Shown here: piece after piece, positions 50,482-61,965 of the stretch
Layout of the letters: each line of letters starts with the position of its first letter
How positions within the stretch are numbered: position 1 is the stretch's first letter
NCBI RefSeq assembly: GCF_023094245.1
Contig: NZ_JALMEW010000001.1
Span: 959,130 to 1,023,129, forward strand
Length of the DNA stretch: 64,000 bases
Direction of reading: 5' to 3'
Origin: Halomonas getboli
GTDB lineage: Bacteria; Pseudomonadota; Gammaproteobacteria; Pseudomonadales; Halomonadaceae
Notes under the pieces: model-generated
What the model was told of the DNA's origin: nothing
Databases searched by the model: none
The model's input: only the letters and a program-made list of their open reading frames with translations
Position numbers and translations under genes: made by a program

Positions 50482-50502
50482 AATGTTCGATTTCACTCAT
50501 GA
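50482..50502. promoter_or_regulatory. Candidate GlpR half-operator O1
   Basis: AATGTTCGATTTCACTCAT resembles the left half of the E. coli GlpR operator ATGTTCGWTAWCGAACAT; the right half is degenerate. It lies 36 nt after glpR and could allow looping to the downstream sites. Confidence 0.45.
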
Positions 50503-50705
50503 CTTCCCGCTGTCTCACCACTTCCTGACAGCGACGACCATCGCCTGACCGCCTCACACGCGCCTCGACATCGCACCCGCGGCGCGTCATTCCAGCCCCA
50601 TCCAGCGGCGCCTTCTGCGCACCCCCTGAACATCACACCCCACCAAAGTCGTATCTATCAAGTCCCCGTATCGTCTTGCCGACGCCTGCCGCCTCCTCTA
50701 GCATA

Positions 50706-50723
50706 ATTTTCGCTATCGAACTT
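50706..50723. promoter_or_regulatory. Candidate GlpR operator O2 before glpF
   Basis: ATTTTCGCTATCGAACTT matches 15 of 18 positions of the GlpR consensus, about 80 nt before glpF. The 357-nt glpR-glpF gap (50447-50803) contains no gene that I can support. Confidence 0.75.
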
Positions 50724-50735
50724 ATAAGAACGCCA

Positions 50736-50753
50736 AATGGCGAATTCGAACAT
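50736..50753. promoter_or_regulatory. Candidate GlpR operator O3 before glpF
   Basis: AATGGCGAATTCGAACAT matches 12 of 18 positions, with a perfect right half (CGAACAT). It lies 30 nt downstream of O2 start-to-start, about 50 nt before the glpF start. Confidence 0.6.
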
Positions 50754-50803
50754 TTCACTCGATGAGCCGATCACAACGACAAGCCGCCAATGGAGACCCG
50801 CTC

Positions 50804-51613
50804 ATGACCCCCTTTCTCGGTGAACTGCTCGGCACCATGCTATTGATCATCTTCGGCGGCGGCGTCGTCGCCGGCGTCGTCCTCAAGGGCTCCAAGGCAG
50901 AGGCCAGCGGCTGGCTCGTGATCACCTTCGGCTGGGGGCTCGGCGTGGCCATGGCCATCTATGCCGTGGGCCGATTCAGCGGCGCCCACATCAACCCGGC
51001 CATCACCCTCGCCCTGGCGACGATCGGTGAATTCCCTTGGCGCCAGGTACCGATCTACCTGCTTGGCCAGTTCATCGGCGCCTTCCTGGGCGCGGTGGTG
51101 GTATGGCTGCACTATGCCCCGCACTGGCGCGCCACCGAGGATGCCGACGCCAAGCGCGCAGTGTTCTGTACCGACCCCGCCATCGCCAACGCCCCGGCCA
51201 ACCTGCTCAGCGAGATCATCGGCACCTTCGTGCTGTCCCTCGGCGTGCTGGCCATCGGCGCCAACGACTTCACCGAAGGCCTGAATCCGCTGATCGTCGG
51301 CCTGCTGGTGCTGGCCATCGGCCTGTCGCTGGGCGGCACCACCGGCTATGCCATCAACCCCGCCCGCGACTTCGGTCCCCGGCTGGCCTACGCCCTGCTG
51401 CCGATTCCCGGCAAGACCGGCGCCAACTGGCGCTATGCCTGGATTCCGGTGCTCGGCCCGATCATCGGCGGCGTCGGCGGCGGGCTCTTCTATCAGCACG
51501 TGGTGGTCGAAGGCAGCCTGACGGTGCTGGCCGTGGCGCTTGCGGCCGTGCTGCTGTACCTGGTCGCCGGCGCCCTCGCCGGCCGCCGCGCCGCCTCGCG
51601 CCACCACGGCTGA
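50804..51613 (+). CDS. glpF: Glycerol uptake facilitator GlpF (aquaglyceroporin)
   Basis: GlpF is the inner-membrane channel that lets glycerol diffuse in before GlpK traps it. The 269-residue protein has the two pore NPA motifs: HINPAITLA (NPA at 64-66) and YAINPARDFGPR (185-187). Asp189 after the second NPA is the glycerol-facilitator signature that separates GlpF from water-specific aquaporins. GGAG is 9 nt before the ATG at 50804; the ATG at 50762 is unsupported. Confidence 0.95.
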   Translation: MTPFLGELLGTMLLIIFGGGVVAGVVLKGSKAEASGWLVITFGWGLGVAMAIYAVGRFSGAHINPAITLALATIGEFPWRQVPIYLLGQFIGAFLGAVVVWLHYAPHWRATEDADAKRAVFCTDPAIANAPANLLSEIIGTFVLSLGVLAIGANDFTEGLNPLIVGLLVLAIGLSLGGTTGYAINPARDFGPRLAYALLPIPGKTGANWRYAWIPVLGPIIGGVGGGLFYQHVVVEGSLTVLAVALAAVLLYLVAGALAGRRAASRHHG

Positions 51614-51658
51614 TCCCCACACGGCATCGGCACGCCTCTCGATACCGACCGACAATAA

Positions 51659-53191
<1,533 letters not shown>

Positions 53192-53249
53192 ATCCGACCG
53201 GGCGCTCGCCGCGAGCGCCCGCAAGTCCTTTCCCGACGGAGCCTCTCTC

Positions 53250-54932
53250 ATGCAACTGCGAGACAGCAACATCCGGCGCCTGGCCGATGAGACCTTCGAT
53301 GTCCTGATCATCGGCGGCGGCATCAACGGCGCCTCCGCGGCGGCAGCGCTGGCCGGCAAGGGCGTCAGGGTGGCGCTGATCGACCGCGGCGACTTCGCCG
53401 GCGCCACCAGCCAGCACTCCTCGAACCTGGCCTGGGGCGGCATCAAGTATCTGGAAAGCCACGACTTCGGCCTGGTACGCAAGCTGTGCAAGAGCCGCAA
53501 CCACCTGATCGAGAGCTTCCCCTCCACGGTGCAGGAGATTCGCTTCCTGACCACCGTGGGCCGCGGCTTCCGTCACCGCCCACACACCCTGTGGGCGGGT
53601 GCCTGGCTGTACTGGCTGATGGGCAACGGCGCGACGCGCATTCCCCACTACCTGCGCCCGTCCAGCATCCGCCGCCGCGAGCCCATCGTCGACGTCAGCG
53701 AGGCCGTGGGCGGGCTCGAATACTCCGACGCCTACCTGCACGACAACGACGCCCGCTTCGTCTTCAACTTCGTGCGCAGCGCCCTCGACCACGGCGGCTG
53801 CGCGGCCAACTACGTGGCCTCGGAAGGCGCCCGGCGCAGCGGCGACGGCTGGCTGACCCGGGTGCGCGACGAGATCGGCGGCGAGAGCTTCGAGGTTCGT
53901 TCCCAGGTGCTGATCAACGCCGCCGGCCCTTGGGTCGACGCCCACAACGCCCTTACCGGCCAGGCCACCGAGCATCGCCACGCCTATTCCAAGGGCATCC
54001 ACCTGATCGTGCCGCGGCTCACCGATCACCACCGCGTGCTGGCGTTCTTCGCCGACGACGGCCGGCTGTTCTTCGCCATTCCCATGGGGCCGCGCACCTG
54101 CATCGGCACCACCGACACGCCGGTCGACTCGCCCGAGGTCTCGGTCACCGACGACGACGTGGCCTTCGTGCTCGACAACATCAACAAGCGCCTGAGCCTG
54201 GCGACGCCGCTGACCCGCGACGATGTCATCTCGACCCGCTGCGGCGTGCGCCCGCTGGCGGTCAAGGCCAGCGGCGGCGAGGGGCGCGACTTCCTGCAGC
54301 TGTCGCGCAAGCACGCCATCGACACCGACGAGAAGCATCGCCACATCAGCATCTTCGGCGGCAAGCTGACCGACTGCCTCAACGTCGGCGAGGAGATCGT
54401 CACCGAGGTCGAACGGCTCGGCATCGCGCCGAGCCATCCTGACGCCCGCTGGTACGGCGAGCCGGGCGACGACGTCAAGCGCGACTTCCTGCGCCAGGCC
54501 GAGCGGATGGGGCTCGATGACTTGACGCCGGTCAGCTCCAGCGAGCCGCTGACGACCCGGCTGTGGCGCCGTTACGGCCGGCACGCCTTCGAACTGCTGG
54601 AGCGCATCCGGCAGGACCCGCGCCAGGGCGAGCTCTTGATCGAAGGCACCGAGTATCTGCGCGGCGAGCTGGAGCAGGCGCGACAGCGCGAGATGGTCAC
54701 CCGTCTCGAGGACTTCCTGCGCCGGCGCTCCAAGATCTCGCTGGTGGTGGGCGAGGCGCCGCTGCGCGCCTCGCCGGGCCTGCGCGAGGCCTGCGAGATC
54801 CTGTTCGGCGACCGGGCCGAGGAGCGGCTGGCGGACTACTTCGCCGGCGCGACGGACGACGAGGCCGCGCCCGCATCCGCCGACACGACGGTGGATGCGA
54901 CACATGACAGCGCCTCTCGCGCCAGCGCCTGA
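53250..54932 (+). CDS. glpD: Aerobic glycerol-3-phosphate dehydrogenase
   Basis: GlpD oxidises glycerol-3-phosphate to dihydroxyacetone phosphate and passes electrons to quinone at the inner membrane surface. The 560-residue FAD enzyme has the dinucleotide-binding FDVLIIGGGINGASAAAALAGKG (about 13-35), the GlpD-family TSQHSSNLAWGGIKYLE and RVLAFFADDGRLFFAIPMGPRTCIGTTDT. The C-terminal 25 residues are a variable Ala/Asp/Ser tail. It closes the glpFKD operon. Confidence 0.95.
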   Translation: MQLRDSNIRRLADETFDVLIIGGGINGASAAAALAGKGVRVALIDRGDFAGATSQHSSNLAWGGIKYLESHDFGLVRKLCKSRNHLIESFPSTVQEIRFLTTVGRGFRHRPHTLWAGAWLYWLMGNGATRIPHYLRPSSIRRREPIVDVSEAVGGLEYSDAYLHDNDARFVFNFVRSALDHGGCAANYVASEGARRSGDGWLTRVRDEIGGESFEVRSQVLINAAGPWVDAHNALTGQATEHRHAYSKGIHLIVPRLTDHHRVLAFFADDGRLFFAIPMGPRTCIGTTDTPVDSPEVSVTDDDVAFVLDNINKRLSLATPLTRDDVISTRCGVRPLAVKASGGEGRDFLQLSRKHAIDTDEKHRHISIFGGKLTDCLNVGEEIVTEVERLGIAPSHPDARWYGEPGDDVKRDFLRQAERMGLDDLTPVSSSEPLTTRLWRRYGRHAFELLERIRQDPRQGELLIEGTEYLRGELEQARQREMVTRLEDFLRRRSKISLVVGEAPLRASPGLREACEILFGDRAEERLADYFAGATDDEAAPASADTTVDATHDSASRASA

Positions 54933-55057
54933 CAAGTCGACTTCGCGCAGCCTGCACAAAGGTCTTGCCACTCTCGCGATCGACCGTCTTAGCGCTTACC
55001 CTCGAACGACGGGGTGACGGACGACGCTCTTCATGGATCGACGCGAGGGAGGGGCAG

Positions 55058-56134
55058 ATGCTCGGCGAGATACTCGGATGGCTGCTCGGCGGGATCGCCG
55101 CCCTGATGCTGCTGGCCAGCCTGATTGCCCGGGTGCCCGGGCACTGGTGGTGGCTGCGGGCCTGCGAGTTTCCTCGCCTGCAGATCGGCCTCGCCGGCGG
55201 CGCCTGCGCGCTGGCCTCGCCGCTGGCCGATACGGCCATGGCGCCCTGGATCGCCGCCACCGGCCTCCTCGTGCTCGCCCTTCAGCTGCGCCACATCCTG
55301 CCCTGGACGCCGCTGTGGCCGGTGCAGGTCAAGCGCGCCCGTCACGACCGGCCGGACCGCTGCCTGACGCTGCTGGTGGCCAACGTGCTGACCCCCAACC
55401 GCGACAGCGACGCCCTGCTGGCGATCATCCGCGAGCAGGCCCCCGACCTGATCCTGACCCTCGAGTCCGACGCCTGGTGGGGTGAGCGCCTCGACGAGGG
55501 GCTCGGCGACGACTGGCCGCATGCGGTGCGCGTGCCGCTGGACAACCTCTACGGCATGCATCTCTATTCCCGCCGGCCGCTGGTCGATCCGAAGGTCAAG
55601 TGGCTGATCCAGGACGACATCCCCTCGATCCACTGCGGCATCGAGCTCGAGAGCGGCGATCGTATCCGCTTCCACGCCCTGCATCCTCGTCCGCCGGCGC
55701 CCAGCGAGAGCGAGGAATCGCTGTGGCGGGACGGCGAGCTGATGCTGGTGGCCAAGGGCATCCACCAGGACACGGTGCCCACCGTGGTGGCGGGCGATCT
55801 CAACGACGTGGCCTGGTCGCGCAGCACCCGGCTGTTCTGCCGGGTCAGCGGCATGCTCGACCCGCGCCGCGGCCGCGGCATGTTCAGCACCTTCCATGCC
55901 CAGCACGCACTGCTGCGCTGGCCGCTGGATCACGTCTTCGCCAGCGAGCATTTCACCCTCGGGCGCATGCAGCGCCTGCCGCGCTTCGGCTCGGACCACT
56001 TCCCGATCCTGACCACGCTGTGCTATCGCCCCACCCGCACCGACGAACACGACAACCCGACGGCGACCAGGGAAGAGCATCGTGACGCGGTGGAGACCGT
56101 CGAGGAGGCCCGGGAGCGAGAACAGAACGACTGA
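55058..56134 (+). CDS. Membrane-anchored endonuclease/exonuclease/phosphatase-family protein
   Basis: A 358-residue protein with an N-terminal membrane region of about three helices (LGEILGWLLGGIAALMLLASLIA... to 85). A C-terminal EEP fold follows: LLVANVLTPNRDSDALLAII, DLILTLESDAWW, PTVVAGDLNDVAWS (catalytic GDLND) and RLPRFGSDHFPILTTLC (GSDHFP). Metal-dependent phosphodiester or lipid phosphatase activity is likely; substrate unknown. The charged acidic tail is consistent with halophilic proteins. GAGGGAGGGG precedes the ATG at 55058. Confidence 0.82.
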   Translation: MLGEILGWLLGGIAALMLLASLIARVPGHWWWLRACEFPRLQIGLAGGACALASPLADTAMAPWIAATGLLVLALQLRHILPWTPLWPVQVKRARHDRPDRCLTLLVANVLTPNRDSDALLAIIREQAPDLILTLESDAWWGERLDEGLGDDWPHAVRVPLDNLYGMHLYSRRPLVDPKVKWLIQDDIPSIHCGIELESGDRIRFHALHPRPPAPSESEESLWRDGELMLVAKGIHQDTVPTVVAGDLNDVAWSRSTRLFCRVSGMLDPRRGRGMFSTFHAQHALLRWPLDHVFASEHFTLGRMQRLPRFGSDHFPILTTLCYRPTRTDEHDNPTATREEHRDAVETVEEAREREQND

Positions 56135-56158
56135 CCCGCCCCGGACCTGCCGATCCCC

Positions 56159-57538
<1,380 letters not shown>

Positions 57539-57628
57539 GTTCGCCTCCTGGCTGATGATTTCCTTTCACCATGGTGGCGCGCCTGCCGGCTTGCAAGACG
57601 CCGGCGCCACGAAAAGCCGATGCGCGGA

Positions 57629-57670
57629 TGTTGCACTGCACAAATCACCCTGCTATTGTGCAATGCAACA
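57629..57670. promoter_or_regulatory. Inverted-repeat operator between fumC and phasin gene
   Basis: TGTTGCACTGCACAA (57629-57643) and TTGTGCAATGCAACA (57656-57670) are inverted repeats matching at 14 of 15 positions across a 12-nt spacer, 67 nt before the phasin start. The TTGTGCA/TGCAA motif resembles sites described for the PHA regulator PhaR. It is a candidate operator of the phasin gene and possibly of fumC. Confidence 0.6.
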
Positions 57671-57737
57671 GAGGAGAGAAGGCGACGGCATTCCGCCCAG
57701 GCCTTCGCAACGTGCGCCATCACAGGAGGCGAAGACG

Positions 57738-58106
57738 ATGCAAAACTTCGATACCAAGCAGTTCACCGAACAGTTCGAATCCCTGTTCTTCGGTCCGGCC
57801 CGCGCCTATGCCAGCCTGTCCGTGGACTTTGCCGAGAAGCTGACCAACGCCCAGCTCGAGGCCGGCCGCGCCTACTCCGAAACCGGTATGGCCCAGCTCC
57901 GCGCCCTGCTCGACGTCAAGGACGCCGAAGGCCTGCGCAGCTACATGGAAGGCCAGCAGAAGATCGCCAAGGACCTGACCGAGCGCCTGAAGGGCGACGC
58001 CGAGAAGGTCGTCTCCCTGCAGCAGGACTTCGTCCAGCAGAGCCAGAAGCTGACCGAAGAGAACGTCAAGCAGGCCACCGAGACCGCGACCAAGGCGGCC
58101 AAGTAA
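57738..58106 (+). CDS. Phasin family protein
   Basis: Phasins coat polyhydroxyalkanoate granules. The 122-residue protein is almost wholly amphipathic helix: MQNFDTKQFTEQFESLFFGPARAYASLSVDFAEKL, then the heptad-like LQQDFVQQSQKLTEENVKQATETATKAAK end typical of phasin_2. AGGAGG precedes the ATG at 57738. The strong inverted repeat upstream and a terminator downstream make it a monocistronic unit. Confidence 0.88.
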   Translation: MQNFDTKQFTEQFESLFFGPARAYASLSVDFAEKLTNAQLEAGRAYSETGMAQLRALLDVKDAEGLRSYMEGQQKIAKDLTERLKGDAEKVVSLQQDFVQQSQKLTEENVKQATETATKAAK

Positions 58107-58131
58107 GCCTGACGCTCGACGCCGCCTCTTG

Positions 58132-58165
58132 GGGCCACCGCCATCGGCGGTGGCCCCTTTCGTTG
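58132..58165 (+). terminator. Rho-independent terminator of the phasin gene
   Basis: GGGGCCACCGCC (58132-58143) pairs with GGCGGTGGCCCC (58147-58158), loop ATC, followed by TTTCGTT. Confidence 0.85.
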
Positions 58166-58219
58166 CGGATATGCGTTAAGCTCTCCCCCGCACAGGGCCA
58201 ACCCTCACGGGAGAGTGCG

Positions 58220-58792
58220 ATGACGACGTTCACGAACCGCGCGATAGCGCGTTTTTGCCTGCCCCTTCTAGCGGGCCTGATCCTCACCGGCTGCCAGGTG
58301 CTGCCGCCCGACGGCGCCACGCGGCGCGGCCCCGCCGAGGTGATCGACATCGGCGGCGAGGCTCCCGACACGACGCCGTCGCCCCAGGGGCGCGTGCCCC
58401 GCCAGGTCGCCTTCCCCGCCGACGAGTACGCCGCCCTGGAGAAGACCGGCAGCGCCGCGCTCAGCGGCCGCCTGACCCTGGATACCGCGGCAGGCACCGT
58501 GGTCGGGCGCGGCGAGACCGTCTCGGTGGCGCCGATCACCACCTACTCCGCCGAAGCCGCCGAACAGGCGCTGGCCGGACGCGCGGTGGAGCCCGCCGAC
58601 CCGCGGGCTCGAGCCTACACCCACACCGCCCGCACCGATGGCGACGGCTACTTCATGCTGCGCGGCCTGCCGTCCGGCAGCTTCTATGTCTCCGGCAGCG
58701 TGGTCGACCCGACGAGCGGCAAGCGGCAGGTGATCATCCATCAGGTGTCGCTCTCCGACGGCCAGCATCGTGAAGTCCAGCTCGATCGCTGA
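58220..58792 (+). CDS. Lipoprotein with carboxypeptidase-regulatory-like domain
   Basis: A 190-residue lipoprotein. The signal peptide ends with lipobox LILTGC at about 20-25. The rest carries a transthyretin-like/carboxypeptidase-regulatory-like segment (SGRLTLDTAAGTVVGRGETVSVAPITTYSAEAAEQ, then TRTDGDGYFMLRGLPSGSFYVSGSV), which is a beta-sandwich. It likely sits in the periplasm or outer membrane. GGGAGAG precedes the ATG. The function is unknown. It is transcribed apart from the phasin gene, which ends in a terminator. Confidence 0.78.
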   Translation: MTTFTNRAIARFCLPLLAGLILTGCQVLPPDGATRRGPAEVIDIGGEAPDTTPSPQGRVPRQVAFPADEYAALEKTGSAALSGRLTLDTAAGTVVGRGETVSVAPITTYSAEAAEQALAGRAVEPADPRARAYTHTARTDGDGYFMLRGLPSGSFYVSGSVVDPTSGKRQVIIHQVSLSDGQHREVQLDR

Positions 58793-58988
58793 AGCCGACT
58801 AGACTGAAGGCATTCCGGCGCGAGCGAATGCACCGCCTGCGCCGGCTACGCTGCCAGGGACACGGCCCCACAATCGCCCGGGACGGCCTCAACGAGCATC
58901 CGGTGCCTCGGCCCCGGCTCGATCCGGCCTCCCTGCCAGCCATCGGAGACTCGCCTCGACCGGCCGACGCCGGGAGGGGGATCTCATC

Positions 58989-59897
58989 ATGCCACCAGTC
59001 CGCACCATTGCGACGCGGCGGCCAACGGCCCGCGCCGCATCTTTCATCCTGCTTCTCACGCTGTCACTGCTGCTGCCCTTCCTGCCCACGGCATCACCGG
59101 CCGCCACCCTCGCCGAGATCCGCGATCGCGGCGTCATCCGCATCGCCGTGGCCGATGAACGCCCCTACGGCTATCTCAACGCCGACGGCGAGGCGCTGGG
59201 CGCCGGGCCGACCGTGGCGCGCCATCTGCTCGCGACGCTGGGCATCGACGATATCGAGTGGGTCGAGACGACCTTCAAGGATCTGATCCCGGGGCTCGAG
59301 GAAGGCCGCTTCGACATGACCGCGGCGGAAATGGCCATCCTGCCGGACCGCTGCGGGCGGGTGCTGTTCTCCAACCCCAATACCTCCTACGGCGAGGGCC
59401 TGCTGGTGCGCGCCTCCAACCCGCGCCAGATCCACGCCTACGAGGCCTTCGCCGAGCGCGCCGACGAACTGGTGGTGGCCGTGCAGCAGGGCGCCGTCCA
59501 GGAGACCATGCTCGCCGCCCTGGGCGTCGCCCCCGCTCGCATTCTGCCGGTTACCACCCAGCAGGAGGCCATCGACGCCCTGCTCGACGAGCGCGCGGAC
59601 GCCTTCGCCGCCACCGGACTGACCGTGGCGCAGATGGAACGCCTCGACGAGGGCGTGGAGGCGGAGTTCGATTTCGAGGATCCGGTGATCGATGGAAAGG
59701 AAGTCCGCTACTGGGGCGGCTTCGCCTTCCCGCAGGATGCCACGGACCTGAGAGAGGCGATCGACGCCGCACTGGCCGACTTCAAGCAGGACGACGAGTG
59801 GGAGCAGATCCTCACCCGCTACGGCTTCCTCAAGAAGGACATCCTCTACTCGTATCGCTTCAGCGCCGAGCGGCTTTGCCAACCGCAGGGTGGATGA
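58989..59897 (+). CDS. EhuB-like ectoine/hydroxyectoine-binding protein, orphan
   Basis: A periplasmic amino-acid-type substrate-binding protein. The 302-residue precursor has a signal peptide (to about residue 38) and an SBP_bac_3 body with GVIRIAVADERPYGYLNADGEALGAGPTVA, FDMTAAEMAILPDRCGRVLFSNP and DPVIDGKEVRYWGGFAFP. The last is close to the DPVVDG...YGAFGF stretch of EhuB. No permease or ATPase gene adjoins it: upstream is a lipoprotein, downstream hda converges. It may use a transporter encoded elsewhere. GGAGGGGG precedes the ATG. Confidence 0.78.
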   Translation: MPPVRTIATRRPTARAASFILLLTLSLLLPFLPTASPAATLAEIRDRGVIRIAVADERPYGYLNADGEALGAGPTVARHLLATLGIDDIEWVETTFKDLIPGLEEGRFDMTAAEMAILPDRCGRVLFSNPNTSYGEGLLVRASNPRQIHAYEAFAERADELVVAVQQGAVQETMLAALGVAPARILPVTTQQEAIDALLDERADAFAATGLTVAQMERLDEGVEAEFDFEDPVIDGKEVRYWGGFAFPQDATDLREAIDAALADFKQDDEWEQILTRYGFLKKDILYSYRFSAERLCQPQGG

Positions 59898-59922
59898 CAG
59901 GCCAATCACAAGACACTGTCTA

Positions 59923-60041
59923 GAAAGTCGGCGAGCAAAGGCTAGACAAGGCAAAAATCAGCGAAAAGCCGGAGTTTACGGGGTGTAAATGAGGACTTTG
60001 ATCTGATTTTTAACGCCGTATAGCCGAGCGCAGACACTTTC
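59923..60041. repeat. Structured dispersed element, copy B
   Basis: Copy B of the element at 40445-40564. Stems: P1 GAAAGT (59923-59928)/ACTTTC (60036-60041); P2 GGCTA (59940-59944)/TAGCC (60021-60025); P3 AAAAATCAG (59953-59961)/CTGATTTTT (60003-60011); P4 TTTAC (59975-59979)/GTAAA (59985-59989) with a 5-nt loop. All stems differ in sequence from copy A yet still pair; linkers GACAAGGC and AACGCCGTA are identical. It sits between the convergent EhuB-like gene and hda. Confidence 0.85.
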
Positions 60042-60049
60042 GAGGTTCG

Positions 60050-60751
60050 TTACCAGCCCAGCGCCTGCTTGACGAACGGAATGGTCAGCTTGCGCTGGGC
60101 CGAGAGCGAGGCGCGATCGAGGGTTTCCAGGGCCTCGAACAGCGCATCGAGCCTGCGCGGCCCGCGGTGCAGGATGTAGCGCGCCACCTCGTCCGGCAGC
60201 TGCATGCCGCGCACCCGCGCCCGCAGCTGCAGCGCGGCCAGGCGATCGTCGTCGCCAAGGCCCTGGACGTGGAAGGTCATGCCCCAGGTCAGCCGCGAGG
60301 CCAGGTCGGGCAGCTTCACCGACAGCTGCCGGGGCGGCGCCTCGGCGGCGATGATCAGCCGCTTGCCCGCGTCGCGCAGGCGATTGAAGGCGTGGAACAG
60401 CGCCTCCTCCCAGCGCTTGCGCCCCACCACGCGGTCGAGGTCGTCGATGGCGACCAGATCGAGCCGCTCCACTTCCTCCAGCATCAGCGGCGGGAAGTGA
60501 CCGAGCTCGGCCAGCGGCAGATAGAGCGCGCGACGATCGCGATCCGAGGCGGCGTGGCAGGCGGCCTGCAGCAGGTGGCTGCGGCCCACGCCCTCGGCGC
60601 CCCACAAATAAAGGAAGGGCTCGCCGTCGTCGTCGAGCTGCCGCGTCAGGCGATCGACCAGGGTAGCGCTGGGGCCGGGATGGAAGTTGGCGAAGGTGGC
60701 GTCGTCACGCAGCCCCACGCCCAGCGGGAGCTGCGCGGGTGCTCGATTCAT
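60050..60751 (-). CDS. hda: DnaA regulatory inactivator Hda
   Basis: Hda, bound to the DNA clamp, stimulates ATP hydrolysis by DnaA and so limits re-initiation. The 233-residue protein has a clamp-binding QLPLGV at 7-12 near the N-terminus and a DnaA-like AAA+ fold with Walker A-like WGAEGVGRSHL, Walker B LVAIDDLDRV and sensor regions. The Lys-to-Arg change in GVGRSH is typical of Hda. It is coupled by ATGA overlap to the upstream AI-2E-family gene. Confidence 0.93.
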   Translation of the reverse strand: MNRAPAQLPLGVGLRDDATFANFHPGPSATLVDRLTRQLDDDGEPFLYLWGAEGVGRSHLLQAACHAASDRDRRALYLPLAELGHFPPLMLEEVERLDLVAIDDLDRVVGRKRWEEALFHAFNRLRDAGKRLIIAAEAPPRQLSVKLPDLASRLTWGMTFHVQGLGDDDRLAALQLRARVRGMQLPDEVARYILHRGPRRLDALFEALETLDRASLSAQRKLTIPFVKQALGW

Positions 60752-61824
60752 GGTGACTCCTCGTCCTGGGGGCCGCGTCCCGCATCATAAAGTGTGCTGT
60801 TTTTATAATGCTCATGAAGATAACGCAACACCACCATCACTACGGCGGCCACCGGCAGCGCCAGCAGGATGCCGGTGAAGCCGAACAGCTGACCGCCGGC
60901 CAGCACAGCGAAGATCACCGCCACCGGGTGCAGGCCGATCTTGTCGCCAAGCAGCTTGGGCTGCAGCACGGTGCTCTCGACCAGCTGGCCGAAGCCGAAG
61001 ACCCCGGCCACGGCGAGCAGCATCAGCCAGTCGCCGAACTGGAAGAAGGCCACCAGGCCGGCGACGCTGATGCCGACGATCACGCCCAGATAGGGCACGA
61101 TGCTGGCCAGCCCCGACAGGAGGCCGATCAGCAGCCCGAACTTGAGCCCCAGCAGGGTCAGGCCGACGGCATAGATGACGCCGAGGCACAGCATCACGAT
61201 CAGCTGGCCACGCAGGAAGGCCGACAGCACCTCGTCGCACTCGCCGCCCAGGCGCGCCGCCGCCGGCTCCCACTGACGCGGCAGCGAGCCACGCAGCTTG
61301 GCCACCAGCACGTCCCAGTCGAGCAGCAGATAGAAGGTCACCACCGGAATCAGCGCCAGATTGCCGATCCAGGCCGCCAGCGCCAACCCAGACTGGGACA
61401 CCTTGGCCAGCAGGGTCGCGGCCACCGTCCCTGTCTCGCGCCAGTTGTCGAGCAGCGCCCGGCGCAACTGGTCGAAGTCGGTGCCCAGATCGATGCCGGT
61501 CAGGCGGCGGATCTCGGGCAGCACCGTGGCCTGCACCCAGTCCAGGGCCGCCGGCAACAGCTGGGCCAGCTGGCCGATCTGGCGCCCCAGCAGCGGAATC
61601 ACCAGCAGCAGCGTCAGCACGATGACCAGCGTCAGCAGCAGGAACACCACCGACACCGACAGCCGCCGCGACAGCCCCTTCTCCTCCAGCCGGTCGGCCA
61701 GCGGGTCGCCGAGATAGGCCAGCACCGCGCTGATGAAAAACGGCGTCAGCACCGGCTCGATGCTGATGAAGAACCACAGCCCCAGCGCCGCCGTGACGGC
61801 CAGGACCCAACCCTGTCTGCGCAT
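60748..61824 (-). CDS. AI-2E family transporter (PerM-like)
   Basis: A 358-residue inner-membrane protein of the AI-2E/UPF0118 family. Hydrophobic segments occur throughout; LGLWFFISIEPVLTPFFISAVLAYLGDPLADRLEEKG is the family start, and SIVPYLGVIVG and LHPVAVIFAVLAGGQLFGFTGILLALPVAAVVMV are near the C-terminus. Members include Na+/H+ antiporters and proposed autoinducer exporters; the substrate here is not known. It is the first gene of a pair with hda, as is common in gammaproteobacteria, and is divergent from purM. Confidence 0.9.
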   Translation of the reverse strand: MRRQGWVLAVTAALGLWFFISIEPVLTPFFISAVLAYLGDPLADRLEEKGLSRRLSVSVVFLLLTLVIVLTLLLVIPLLGRQIGQLAQLLPAALDWVQATVLPEIRRLTGIDLGTDFDQLRRALLDNWRETGTVAATLLAKVSQSGLALAAWIGNLALIPVVTFYLLLDWDVLVAKLRGSLPRQWEPAAARLGGECDEVLSAFLRGQLIVMLCLGVIYAVGLTLLGLKFGLLIGLLSGLASIVPYLGVIVGISVAGLVAFFQFGDWLMLLAVAGVFGFGQLVESTVLQPKLLGDKIGLHPVAVIFAVLAGGQLFGFTGILLALPVAAVVMVVLRYLHEHYKNSTLYDAGRGPQDEESP

Positions 61825-61965
61825 CTCGCTCTCCCTGTGTGATGCCCGGCACGGCGGTGCGAGCCGTGCGCCGTGATGCTACAATTCACGCCCCATCTTG
61901 CCCAGCCCGGCGGCGCCGACAGCGCCAAGGGCATTATTGACCGCAATGTTCATACAGGACAGGCC

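Noticed and set aside
59923..60041. Ordinary bidirectional terminator for the EhuB-like gene and hda
   Set aside because: It is too long, with conserved internal single strands and no T tract, and the same form occurs between upp and uraA. A terminator function in addition cannot be excluded.
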